The translations under genes were made by a program, and so were the position numbers. From assembly GCA_963682025.1 (NCBI GenBank), contig OY821519.1:134207612-134271611 (forward strand): DNA of 64,000 nt. Reading direction: 5' to 3'. The notes beneath the pieces were generated by a model, which saw only the letters and a list, made by a program, of their open reading frames with translations, did no database searches and was not told the DNA's origin. Source of the stretch: Cordilura impudica. Lineage: Eukaryota; Arthropoda; Insecta; Diptera; Scathophagidae. This document shows, piece by piece, positions 41,880 to 53,199 of this stretch (position 1 is the first letter of the stretch; each line of letters opens with the position of its first letter).

Positions 41880-44412
41880 GAAATATATTTGAGTGGTATT
41901 GTTATTACTTTTTTTTGCCTGCAGATATGAAAAAATTCATATCGGAGTTATTTATATGGTGACTAGGTCGAAAAATTTACCCATTCTGACCATATTTGAA
42001 AAATAATACACAAATTGAATTTAAAAAAAATCTGTCCATTACTTTGTTTTTGGGTGGATTTAAGTGAAGATGGGGAAGCAACTTTATATGAGTTTGGTTT
42101 CAGAAATGGGAGCTCGACAATTGATAGTCTACTTTATCTAGACTACCAAATCACTAATTGCCTCTCATCACGTAAACATGCGAACATATTATCACTTGAC
42201 TTTGAACGAGCATTTGATAAAATAGGAATTCATTCAATATTGGATCAGTTAATAGAATGGAAAGTCGGCCCAAATATTATACGATACGTGTTTAATTTTA
42301 TTTTTTACATAATGGAATCCCCCAGGGATCCTCCTTATCAGTTATTCTTTTTGTGATAGCATATAATAAATTATCTTCAATCATTTCCCTTCATAAGGAA
42401 ATGGATTTCTGTGCATACGCCGACGACTTTAATTTAATTATTCGTTCGGACAGAAAAATAAACACTGTGCTGAATTTGGACAATCTATTTAATGACATTA
42501 AAAATTGGTGTAATGCAACTGGAGCTACACTCTCTACCACAAAATGTAAATATATACATGTTTGTAGACTTAAAAACTGTCATTGCGAAATTCGTTCATC
42601 GAACATCGTAATTTCAAAAACGGATACTCTGAGGATAATAGGCGTAACCATTAATAATAGATACAAATGGACGATCACATTGACAACCTAACAACTGCCC
42701 TAACATACCGGCTAAACATTTTAAAATGTCTTGCTAGCACAAGATTTAACTGCAATACAATCTCTCTCATTTCAGTTACCAAAGCTCTTATAATCTAAAA
42801 AATAAATTATGGTCTTCCACTCTATGGATCAGCTCCTAAATGCCAACTTAGAAAAATTGATTCAATAATTAACTCAGCTGTTAGAACTTCCCTCGGCGCT
42901 TTCCGTTCTACGCCAATAAACAATATGTTGTTTGAAGCTAACATTAAACCATTAAATACACAACGAGAAATTGAAACTACAAAACTCGTTCGTATATTGT
43001 TATATAATATCAGTACTCCGCTACATCAGATAGCAAAGAAAGTTAAAATTTCAAAAAAAAATACCCAAAGTACCATCAGCCATTTACAGAACAATACGAA
43101 ATTGTAATCAATTAGACATCCCTTTACATATTTCTAAGAACAGGATGAAACAGCTCCCCCCTTGGTCGTCAGACACTACGACCATCGATATATCCCTGCG
43201 TGAACTATCAAAATCCACTACTGATATATCTCAATTTAATACAATGTTTAGCGCGATCAAGGATAATCTTAAGGATTTTCAATTTTTATACACAGACGGA
43301 TCCAAAACTGATTTGTCAGTAACATTTAGCAATACAACAGAAAATACTATTATTAAAATTTCAAACTTACCAACCCAATTAATAGCAATTAATAGCAATT
43401 TATGAAGCTGTATCATATGTGAAGAATAAGCAAGGAAAATTCGCTATATGCTCAGACTCTCTATCATCGATACAAGCAATATAGAATGTTTCATATAATG
43501 GGTATTACATTTCCAACATTAGGAGCACTCTAGCTGCAAAATCTCCAAAAATTATATTAATTTGGGTCCCTGGACACAGCCGAATAAAGGGAAACGAATT
43601 TGCGGATCTTGCGACAAAACTGCTGCGAAACATCCTTTACATTCAACTCAAAACTTCAATCGAAAAGACTTGCTATCATTAATTGACAGAAAATACTTAG
43701 AAAATGAACAAGACCTAATTTTTGACGTAACGTCTACCTGGTATAGAAATATTAATCGAAATATGAAAACCATTTACAGCTACATGAACGACAATATGAA
43801 GAATGTTAGTAGACTAGATTGTACTAAATACGACCGATTACGCCTAGGTCATACTAGAGTTACACATGGACATTTATTTAATAACAATACCACACGTTTC
43901 TGTAACTGTAACATCCCATATCCCACAAATCCATCACATTTCCTTTGTGACTGCCCGAAAACTAATAACGCCCGTAATGCCATATTTCCAATTTCCGACC
44001 CTTTGTATACACTGTTCCATCCTTCTATAGGTAATATTTCCCTGTTGACTAAATTTCTCAAAACATCAAATCTTTACAATGAAATATAAAACATGTAAAT
44101 ATGTATATACGTATTATCTTTAAGTTATTATGAGGGTTATTATAAGAATTTTTCTACAGGGTTTGTCTTTGGAGTACTGATAAATCGGTGTAATAAAGAC
44201 ACACAAACCGAATTTCACTGAGATCAATATGATAATTTGGAACTTATGGCAATTTAAGTCTATCTTATAGTTTGATTACAAACTTCACATGGACACACAG
44301 AAGGACGCACGGGTTAACAGATGGACGGACATCGCTGTATCGATGCGGAAAGTATTTCTGAGTCCATCGGTGTAGTAAGAGATGGGTCTACGTCTACCGA
44401 GTATTCGAGCTT
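41880..44412 (+). mobile_element. INE-1-like repeat, copy E, split by a LINE
   Basis: The left portion (41880-42092) ends at the phrase 'gggaagcaactttatatg'. The right portion resumes at about 44151 with 'tacagggtttgtctttggag', which is the next phrase of the consensus. The intervening ~2.06 kb is a degenerate I-clade LINE. The outer left palindrome is missing. Confidence 0.65.
42092..44150 (+). pseudogene. Degenerate I-clade LINE ORF2, 5'-truncated
   Basis: It starts inside RT with FGFRNGSSTIDSLLYLDYQI, then SLDFERAFDKIGIHSIL (first Asp), FCAYADDFNLII (42353-42691), TKCKYIHVCRLKNC and IIGVTINNRYKW. RNase H follows with FLYTDGSKTD (43145-43405), ICSDSLSSIQ and VPGHSRIKGNEFAD in shifted frames, then TKYDRLRLGHTRVTHGHLF and CNCNIPYPTNPSHFLCDC near the end (stop at 44087-44089). 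The order and wording parallel the intact ORF2 at 31205-34903, so both belong to the I group but to different families. Many frameshifts and stops are present. Confidence 0.82.
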
Positions 44413-44427
44413 GACCGTAGGCTCTGC

Positions 44428-44575
44428 CCTATACCGCTGTGTGGTCAGGGTATAATGAGTTTGGGATGATGATTTTAACTACCAAAAATATTTGATGTGG
44501 AAACACAAACATCAGAAACACTTTCCGCATTGAGACAGCGATGTCCGTCCATCTGTTTAACCATGTTAGCGTGAA
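44428..44575 (-). mobile_element. INE-1-like repeat, copy F, partial, facing copy E
   Basis: 'ccctataccgctgtgtggtc' starts an inverted copy that runs to 'gatgtccgtccatctg', where it is cut by the next LINE relic. With copy E it repeats the head-to-head arrangement of copies A and B. Confidence 0.6.
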
Positions 44576-45930
44576 GTGATTTTGCAATTAGAATTACTTT
44601 ATGTACTTTCAAAACATCTGGACATATAGAAGTGTTGAGCAATGTATTAAATATTCTTAATAAAATAGGTGATAAAATAGTAGAGTAATCGATTATCAAG
44701 TTAGATGAAATATTATCATTACCAGAGGTTTTTGATTTCTTCCAATTCGTTCAATATTAGTTCTCTAAAAGAAAATCGTTTGATATATAGCCTGAATATT
44801 CTCAAGGAGTAGCAGTGCCGTCGTCATGTTTTCCAATATTTTGCTTTAACGAGTTAACAGCGTTATTAAAATATTCATTGAAAATATTTGATTTATTTTA
44901 ACGTCTTCTACACATATCCCATCGGAAATAATTATGTTTACCATTTTTTGAATAGAGCGACCCATTGCATTATTCAGCAACTCCTAACATCATTTCCAAA
45001 CTTCAACAAGTTTTTTTTCATAATACAACCTGTATATGATATTTTTCCTTGTTGATATTTTTATTATCTGCTTATTCATCTCAATCTATAACTAACGGTT
45101 GTATCACACCGATTCTTCTTTCTCATTCTTAAAAGTCTCATTTTTGTTTCCATGGTTAGAATTCAATAGGTGTCGGGATTCAATAAATTATAATAACTAG
45201 TGAATACGTTTAATATTAATTGAGAAGTTAATATTATATTTCATTTCATTGGTCGATTTAACGTTAATTTTATTATTAATATATCAAATTTCATTCACAA
45301 AGTTTTTGTAGTTTATTTTGTTATTGGCCAAAACAACAAACATTTTAGTTTAAAAAAATTTAAATAAATGTCCAATAGTTAAAATTCATGCGGTTTAATT
45401 ATTTGATCGGTTATAAATACCTTCAAATTACAAGTGCTTGAGCGTCAATAGAAGTACGAAACCAGTACAGTTCAAATATATGTGTTTGAATTGCTTTATA
45501 TTAATTATTCTCTCAACATCCATCAAAAGCCATAAATTCGTATTAATCCAAGGAACTAGATTCTTTTTTTTACATAATTTTTTTCCTCGATTTAGTTAAT
45601 TTATAAGCTTATAAGCTTATAATATCATTTGCGTATGCATCATTCAACAAATCAATATTTGAATCTCCTACAACAATGTCCGTATTTTTTTACACTAATA
45701 CTTATCCAATATCTCCAAAAATTCCAATAGAACGTCTTGAACTTTAATGGTTTCCCATTAATCTAAAAAAGTTTGGCCGCAACTGAATTATATCGGCATT
45801 ATTTCCACTTTCACAACAAATCATAGTATACAGAAGTTTTTACTACAGGTTCCACTATAACCATCAACTCTATAACAATATATGTAATTGTAATGAGGAA
45901 TTGAGTATCGGAAGAATGTCCGGCAATCTG
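44576..45930 (-). pseudogene. Degenerate Jockey/CR1-type LINE: endonuclease end and RT start
   Basis: The minus strand near 45600-45760 reads FLEILDKY and DIVVGDSNIDLLNDAYAND, the D-x-N block of the endonuclease. Near 44640-44800 it reads EYFNNAVNSLKQNI and SGNDNISSNLIIDYSTILSP, then RIFNTLLNTSICPDVLKVHK and VILIAKS, the start of RT. Everything between is decayed, with many stops. Confidence 0.6.
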
Positions 45931-46790
45931 GGTAGTTTGCAAGAAGTTTCGAATTTGTTAAATTTTAGATATTTATAATTTAAGTTTTGTACATGGTTTG
46001 AAAAGAATTACTGTCATTAAAATGTTGATATAAATTCACTAATTAAAAATAAAATTAAAAAAAAAAACAAAAACGAAACAACGAAAATTTAAAATCTATT
46101 TGGTCTGCTAACGTAAAATCCACTTGCCCTTGATCATAACTTGTAGCGTCTTCTTCTACTACTGCTATTCATCGATATACGCATCCTTGATTTATTTGAA
46201 CTAACTTCAATCAAAAGCTGATCCATATTTGAAACCATGTAAAACGAAAAATATAAGTTTTTAGTATAGAGAATATATACTTTTTGGAATCTTGCATGTA
46301 CCAGAAATATAACCCTTAAATTCCACTTGTTCAGACTGTCCTACTGGTTTTCGCAAGCTACTAGACGGGAACTTTCATACTAATATTACTGGTTTTTGTC
46401 TCTCACTTGTTTTTTTTTTAATATAATTGTCGCGATGTTATATTTTTTTCGAATGTCTTTGAATCTTGTAAATTTTAAAAAAGTGTTAAAAAAATTTATG
46501 AATAATTGACTTGTCATTAAAAAAAAATAATAAACAACTTTGAAAAAGAAAATAAATATATTTTTTTGTAAATCTACAAAAATCTTGCGTATAAAATGCG
46601 TACGCTTTTCATAAAGTAATAACATTTTTTTCTGGAATATGCTAAATATAAACTAAACAATTTAAAATTTAAAATAATTTTTTACAGTAATTTACATAAT
46701 TAATTTGTGGTATATAAAAAGTTCTTTCATAAAACAAAATTAAAACTTTCTACATTTTAAAAAAGGCTTTCGTACAGTATCATTTATTTT
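45931..46790. other. No recognised feature
   Basis: AT-rich DNA with long T and A runs. The 79-codon minus-strand frame at 46386-46625 is Phe/Lys-rich and looks incidental. Confidence 0.4.
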
Positions 46791-46794
46791 ACTT

Positions 46795-47285
46795 TTTTTA
46801 TTTTTTCTACAGTGTATGTCGTTTTTCCTAGATATTTTATAAGGCATGGATTTTTAGCTGTAAATATGAAAAACTTCATATCGGATACTATTTTTATATT
46901 GAAATCTATGATATATTAAAATTTTTTGATAGATTTAAGTGAAGATCGGGATGTAGCATTTTTATTGGGACTATGACTCAGAATTGGCCCACAATGACAG
47001 ATATCTATACGATAATTTGGATTTTATGGCAATTTAAGTCAACTTCATAGAGGTCATGTGTATAAGGGCTAGATCTGAAAGAATTTTATTAATTTGACTA
47101 CGGATCGTGCTATGCCCGAAAAAAAAATTATATACAGAATTTCATCGGAATATATTCATACATGATTACACGGACATGCAGAAAGACAGACGGAGACGGT
47201 AGGACGGACATCGCTAAATCGTCTCAGATCTAATAAATAGTGAGTCTACGTTAGTCATATTTGTTTGTTACAAGGACCCGAGCAC
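46795..47285 (+). mobile_element. INE-1-like repeat, copy G, highly diverged
   Basis: 'gtaaatatgaaaaacttcat' and 'atcggatacta', then 'agatttaagtgaagatcggg' and 'acagacggagacggtaggac', follow the order of the consensus, but identity is low and the right end is lost at the LINE boundary near 47285. Confidence 0.55.
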
Positions 47286-47298
47286 ACCGGGTTTTCTT

Positions 47299-48258
47299 AT
47301 GAAACCTGACGGCAATTTCGCAGAAAGCAGCAAAGACACTATTGAACTTCTAATTTACACTCACTTCCCGGGTTGCAGAGATAAGATGATGGAAGACAGC
47401 TCCATGAGCGCTCTCACATCAACCGCAATTCCTGAGTATGGGCAAATTAGATCAATAGTGGACGAAAGCAAAGTAGAGTGGGCGGTACGATCATTTGAGC
47501 CTTACAAGTCAGCAGCGCCAGATGGTATATTCCCGGCTCTATTGCAGGAATCCTTAGAGACAATTATGACATGGCTACTAACGATTTTCTCAGGCAGCCT
47601 GGCATCAGGGTACCTACCAAAGGAGTGGAGAGAAATTAGAGTGGTCTTTATCCCCAAAGCGGGAAAGATAAACCACAATACCGAAAATGTCTACAGACCT
47701 ATCAGTCTATCATCGTTTTTACTGAAAACATTGAAGAGACTGGTAGATGTCTATGTGAGAAGTAAGCTCACACCGGACAATTTCTGTAAAGCTCAACATG
47801 CATACCCCAAGGGAAGGTCGGTGGATACAGCCTTACACGAAGTAGTGGGAACGATTGAGGATGCTCTTCAATATATGGAATATGTTTTGGTTTCTTTCTT
47901 GGCCGTGGAAGGGGCGTTCAATAATATCAAAATATCATCGATCCTAGAAGCCTTGGGTAGTACGGGCACGGATACACAGATCATCTTATGGACGGGCAAC
48001 ATGCTGAAGAGTAGGGTGATAAACTCGAAAATAGGTGAGGCGGAAGCGAGGAAGGTGGTGACGAGGGGAACTCCACAAGGGGGTGTTATATCTCCTCTCT
48101 TGTGGAACCTGGTGATCAATAAAATCCTACAATCTTTCGACAGAACGGGCACCAAAGTCGTCGCCTATGCTGATGATGTTGTGCTTCTGGTCAGAGGTAG
48201 ATTTCTATCAACGATCGGTGATCTCATGGAGTTGGCATTAGGTAAACTCGTGAAATGA
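47299..48258 (+). pseudogene. LOA/R1-type LINE reverse transcriptase
   Basis: 319 open codons. Blocks in order: VRSFEPYKSAAPDGIFPALL, YLPKEWREIRVVFIPKAGK, VYRPISLSSFLLKTLKRLVD, QHAYPKGRSVDTALHEVV, a block at SFLAVEGAFNNI where the family has LDIEGAFDN (so the first catalytic Asp is replaced), RGTPQGGVISPLLWNLVI and VVAYADDVVLLV (YADD). It stops at 48256-48258, just where the thumb should begin. The RT fold is recognisable, but with the first Asp lost it should be inactive. Confidence 0.85.
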
Positions 48259-48262
48259 GCAA

Positions 48263-49327
48263 GTGAAAACGGTCTGGGTGGTTCTCCGTTTAAGAGAGTC
48301 ATATAAGCTGAAACAGAGCTCTTGGGGACACGGCACGATACTGCGGACAATGTGCGGGACACAAATTGATCGGGAAACCGATTATATGTCACCGATGATA
48401 AACTTTGGGTGTAATTTTACGATCCAAATACCGACTAGGGAAGAGTGGACAGCAAACTCTGCCATAGACAGGACTGCGATCTCAGTGTATACCGACAGTT
48501 CGAAAATGAAAGAGGGTACAGGTTCAGGGGTCCACTCCGAGCAACTTGATATTCAAGTAACTCGGAGCATCCCTGACAAATGTAGTGTTTTTCGGGACGA
48601 GATTCACGTAATTCTCATTGAAACGAAGATAATTCTGGAACGGGATATGGAGCCAATGACCATTAATATTTTCGTGGACCGTCTTGTTGCTCTCAAAGCT
48701 CTGAAATCGAGAACAGTTAGATCGAAGTGTGTGAGGGAATGTATCGAGTCGCTCGACCGGATCCGGCAGCACACCGTGAGGCTGATATGGATTCGAGGAA
48801 ATAGTGGGGACAAGTGAAACGAGCTGGCTGACGAGTGCTCGCGGAATGGCTCAGCGTCTCAGAGTGGGACGGTGGACACTGGTACTAGAACCCCTCTATC
48901 AGAGCTGTCTAATTTGATTCAAGAGGCAGTGGATCTTGAAATAAGGCCAAGGTGGACGCAACTGACCTGTTGCAGAATATGCCAAATCCTATGGCCCTTG
49001 CCTAATCTAAGGAGAACGAAATCACTCCTTGCTTTTGGTAAAGGGACAATCAGCCTACTTATAGGAGTACTCACTGGACACTGTATAATAGGGCGGATGG
49101 CTGAACGCATAGGTGTCCCGAGAGCCGAATTCTGTAGGAGCTGTATGGATGTGGACGAGGAGGAGTCAGTGCAACATTTGCTATATGAATGTCCAGGACC
49201 GAAGGAGAGGCGCTCTATATATCTAGGGCAAAGATTCTACGATAACCTGGGCTGCATAGTAGACGTTTCACTTGACGATCTTGCGGACTTCTTGAGGGAA
49301 TCTGGATGGTTCAGGAGGGACGCATAA
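48263..49327 (+). pseudogene. LOA/R1-type LINE RNase H and C-terminal zinc region
   Basis: After a deletion of the RT thumb and connection, 48263-48817 encodes SVYTDSSKMKEG (first Asp), FRDEIHVI (Glu), NIFVDRLVALKAL (third acidic block) and LIWIRGNSGDK, then a stop before NELADE. The 48872-49327 frame has TGHCIIGRMAERIGVPRAEF, CRSCMDVDEEESVQHLLYEC (C-X2-C...H-X4-C) and a Trp-ending tail (ESGWFRRDA). These are the usual ends of LOA/R1-group ORF2. Confidence 0.82.
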
Positions 49328-49541
49328 CTTTTCACTTTTCACTTGTTCTTTTCTTTTCTTTTCTGTTTTTATTTTTATTTTCATTTTCCATACCCCTTAC
49401 ACTATATATCTGGGATCTTTAATCTCTATTCCTCTCACTACCTTTCCGGCGCTTTCTAAAGGGTATCGCAATGGGCCATATCGCCTCCGAGTGTGCCCGC
49501 CTTCGGGCGGTCGACCTATTCAACCTAACCTAACCTAATCT

Positions 49542-50640
49542 ACAAACAAATTATAACCCTGACCATTGAGTGATATAAGATATATGTAGATATTATATCA
49601 GAACAAAAGAATATTATTGACACATGTTCTATAAATTTGCCTTCGATATCCTTTAATTTTAAATAAATTCTTTCGAAATTGTGTTGGGAAATTCAGCATA
49701 TAGTACCAAAATATCATACTTCTATCTTAATTAGTTAAGCGTTAGTTTTTTTCTGAAACAAAAATATAATATATCGCCCCTAAATAATATTTTCTTTTTC
49801 GTTACACATGAAAACTTTTATCGAATCTAATTTAATTAGAGTACGCACTAACAGATTTAATGTCGCACGTCTAAAACTAGATACTACATGGATTCAAATT
49901 CCTTTAAAATTTTATATTGTTTTATATTGTTTCCCTTTATACGGATTTCAAAATTACAAAGAATTAATTTTTTCAATAAATATATTTATGTACTTATACT
50001 CATTCTACGATATAATGCTACAGAATGAAAACAAGAACCTTACAAATTTAATAATATCTTTTCATCTATCATATCAGGACAAATAGATGTCCATAATGTC
50101 CTTTAAAAAATTTATCCTTCAATATCCTTTGAAATTCTAATAAATTCTTTGAAAAAGAATTACCTTGAGGTCTTAAATACGATTATGTATGTGGCAACAC
50201 ATCCAAAGTTTCATGCTTCTAGCAATATTAGTTAAGTGTTAATGAAAATTCTAGGAATTGGTAAATAAACAAAACTTCAGTACATCGCACAGTGGTTCGT
50301 TTAAAGGATTTATACAGCCGAAATTCATTTCGAGCATATTATCTTATTGCCCTTTTTTTAACCTTAATTATTTCCAAAAATATATACTAAAATAAACACC
50401 AGTTGTTAACAAGAACAATAATAATAAAAAAAAAAAAATACAATGTGTCATGATCGAGAAATCTAGTATTATTAACATAATAATAATTGCTTATATCAAA
50501 TAAGTAGAGGATATTCTTACTTCAAATGAAAAATATATAATTAATTTTTAATGCAATGCAAAGTTTAAAAAAAAAAGCAATGCTTTTATAATATATGCAA
50601 TGATAAAAAGTTAAAATCAAGTGGTAAAAAAGGTTACCCA
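49542..50640. repeat. Unclassified DNA with a diverged direct duplication
   Basis: The segment 49628-49785 and the segment 50096-50290 share ordered phrases: 'tcgatatcctttaattttaa' with 'tcaatatcctttgaaattct', 'aataaattcttt' in both, 'catacttctatcttaattag' with 'catgcttctagcaatattag', and 'ttagttaag.gtta'. This indicates an old tandem-type duplication with a period near 470-500 bp. Nothing coding is recognised. Confidence 0.5.
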
Positions 50641-50646
50641 TGTAGA

Positions 50647-51505
50647 ATGGCACTGTTGTCTGGTGATTTGTGGACAGATCAGAATATTCAAACACAACAG
50701 CAATCGGATTGCCATATTTCTCCAATTTTAGTATGGATGCAGTCTGGTCAACGGCCATCAAAAGAAGAAATAAACAGTTGTAGTAGAAAAACAAAGATGT
50801 TTTGGGTACAATGGGGCTCTTTAATATTGTAAAATGGTGTACTAAAACGACGTTGGGAAGATGTTGATGGTAAATCATCAAAATTGCAACTCATAGTTCC
50901 ATCATCCATTAAAGCTGATGTCCTTTCTGAAATGCATGGTGGTAGTTCTGATGGTCATATGGGAATAAATAGAACTTTGGCTAAAATAAAAGAATATTTC
51001 TACTGGCCCGATATGAGAACTGACGTAGAAATTTTCATTAGCCGTTGTGATAGATGTGAAGCAGCAAAGGGACCTCATACAAAATCAAAAGCACAGTTAC
51101 GACTATAGTTGGTTGGAGGCCCTAATGAAAGTATAGCAATGATATAGCTGGACCATTTCCGACTTCAACGTCCGGTAATAAATACGTTTTGGTTGTTATG
51201 TACTATTTGACGAAGTGGGTTGAAATATTTCCTATTCGAAATCAGGAAGCAATGACTGTGGCAGAGGTAATTGCAAATAATTGGATATCACGATTTGGTA
51301 TACCTCTCGAGCTACATTCAGATCAAAGAAGAAATTTTGAATCGCTATTATTTAAAGAAATGTGAGGCTAAATGTCCATTAAGAGAACTCGTACCACTCC
51401 ACTGCATCCGCAGTCAGATGGAATGGTAGAACGTTTTAATCGAACAATTGATAATTTCCTTTTAAAAGTTAGAAAAAATAATCAATCGGTTTGGGAAACA
51501 CATAC
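50647..51505 (+). pseudogene. Gypsy integrase, zinc and catalytic domains
   Basis: A linker segment (WVQWGSL, then RRWEDVDGKSSKLQLIVPSS) precedes the HHCC zinc region with MHGGSSDGHMG, INRTLAKIKEYFYWPDMRTD and RCDRCEAAKG. The first catalytic Asp (family I-DIAGPFP) is displaced by a frameshift near 51145. Then LVVMYYLTKWVEIFPI, LHSDQRRNFES (second Asp) and TTPLHPQSDGMVERFNRT (catalytic Glu present). The chain breaks at WETH, where the BEL element is inserted, and continues at 57083 with PMFLLAYRTSVHEFIG. Confidence 0.85.
51501..51505. repeat. BEL/Pao target duplication, left (CATAC)
   Basis: CATAC precedes the 5' LTR and recurs directly after the 3' LTR at 57083-57087. Removing the element and one copy restores the gypsy integrase reading frame. 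ACATAC is shared if the last LTR base is counted. Confidence 0.85.
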
Positions 51506-51922
51506 TGTTTACGTGAGGGCTAAAGAGGTTCCACTGTACTTAGATGATGTCTTTTGTAAATCGATGGTCACGTACAGAGTGCGCTGTTATTATTTAAGTT
51601 TTTCATTTTCTTTGACATTATCTTATATATCTATTGTAAAGCTTTAGTTTTCCAACCGCGTACTTGTAATCGTTTTTCCCTATTCGTTGTCGAACTTTGG
51701 AAGGACGAAGATCGTTTTTTTTCCCTTTACTTGTGACTTTTCAAGTGTAAATTTTATATACCCCGCCATCTTTGTGAAAAATAAAGATAAGTACTTTGAA
51801 ATTATTGTACGCTTTTGTTGGAAAAAACCTTAAAAACTTGGTGTTTATTTTGTTAATCTTTTGGTGCTTTAGCTTGATTTCTTGGATTCCACAACCTTAG
51901 GACCTTGAAAGGATTTTTTTTA
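51506..51922 (+). repeat. 5' LTR of BEL/Pao element
   Basis: It begins TGTTTACGTGAGGGC and ends GGATTTTTTTTA. Differences from the 3' LTR are about two substitutions and a one-base T-run change by eye. A likely polyadenylation signal AATAAAG lies near 51781. A candidate primer-binding site starting TGGTCAAACGAACC follows at 51924; I do not recognise the tRNA. Confidence 0.85.
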
Positions 51923-53199
51923 TTGGTCAAACGAACCGGATTTTAGTGAGTGGAACATCAAGCTATTTAAATATACATAAAGGAATTTAAGGTAAAGTGC
52001 CTTGTAATTTTTTCATAACATCTCAAATAATTTCCAATTAGATTTTTAAAGAAAACACTTTAAAATTTATTGGATAATTAAGAGGTCAAAAAAGTAGTCA
52101 AAATATACTACTTAATATAAACGAAAGTAGTAATTAATATAAGCCAGTCTATCTTTGCTCTTATCAACACCGTATTGTGTATATACGACCATCTGTCAAG
52201 TGAATTCGCCGCTTGATTTTGTTTTCTTAAGTGCATTAGTTCAATTTAATTTTAATGCTGTTTTTTTTTAATAAAATTTTGTGTTTGTGCGAACGATTAA
52301 AAAATATATATATATATATATACGTTCTGTGTTAAGGAAAAAAAAAAAAAAAAACAAACATACACTGTGTGCATTCTGCCAACAACCACCACAAGAGAAT
52401 TTTTTGCAGTAACCAACGAATGTGTGCGTTTTTATGGTTACAGCAGGTGGCAATATAACTAGGTACGTGGTGATATGTATGATAGTAACTATATGATTTG
52501 TTAATAAATGAAAATTTTATTTGCTTATATTCGGTGTATTGAGCTTGTGTTTTGAAAGGATTATTTTAAAATGTAAAATAAATAGTGCAGAGCTGTAAAG
52601 GTGTGGTTTCATTTTTTTTTTTAATAGTAAATTTTTAATTATTAAAATTTTTAGTTCAGTGTTCTTGCAACGGAATTAAATAGTAATTGGTAATTCAGAG
52701 CATCAAAGTAATTATTTCAATTTAGTATTTGTGTTTAATCTTTCTACTAAATTACCATCAATTCCAATTCTTTAAACGACTTTTTTCGTTCGATAAACTA
52801 AGCTTTGTGCGTTTACAGCTCAGGCACTTAAAGGTATTAAATCTTTCAAAAATTTTTGAAAATAAAACAAGAGCTAACAGGATATTTTCTTTTTTTTTCC
52901 CAAAGTCAATTTGAAAGTAAATACTGTAAAATAAATTCGATTATTTTTATCGGATGATTTGTTTTTCTCTTTTAAACTTAATGAAGCTAAAGTGATTGAG
53001 ATATTTTTTTGTTGTTGGGAAAATATTTTTAAAATCAGTTTTTATTTCATCGTGATTTAAGTTTATTTTCGGTCAACTTTATTAGCGAAAAGGTTTTTAT
53101 AATTAAAAAAATTACAGTTTTATAAAATTTACTGAATTTCATAGATTTCAGTTTTTCGGATTATTTTTAAACTTTTTAAATCAATTTGTCGTTGAAAGG
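51923..53199 (+). promoter_or_regulatory. Long leader of BEL/Pao element
   Basis: 1277 nt without a substantial ORF, containing an (AT)n run near 52304, an A17 run near 52339 and several splice-donor-like sites, for example AAG/GTAAAG near 51990. It probably holds packaging and dimerisation signals, though none can be pointed out. Confidence 0.5.

Larger units (their letters stand above)
47286..49541 (+). mobile_element. LOA/R1-type LINE with RNase H, internally deleted
   Basis: It begins abruptly inside ORF2 (5' truncation) and ends after a 3' UTR whose last bases are three AACCT units (AACCTAACCTAACCT, near 49522-49536). It contains RT, RNase H and a C-terminal Cys/His region but no RT thumb. 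The GC content is clearly higher than its surroundings. It follows an eroded INE-1-like copy. Confidence 0.75.

Noticed and set aside
49520..49540. Telomeric (TTAGG)n array
   Set aside because: Only three units, exactly at the 3' end of a LINE, in a fly-like genome where such telomeres are not expected.
50522..50881. 119-codon minus-strand ORF as a membrane protein
   Set aside because: It lies largely antisense to the gypsy integrase linker and its hydrophobic run reflects AT-rich sequence.
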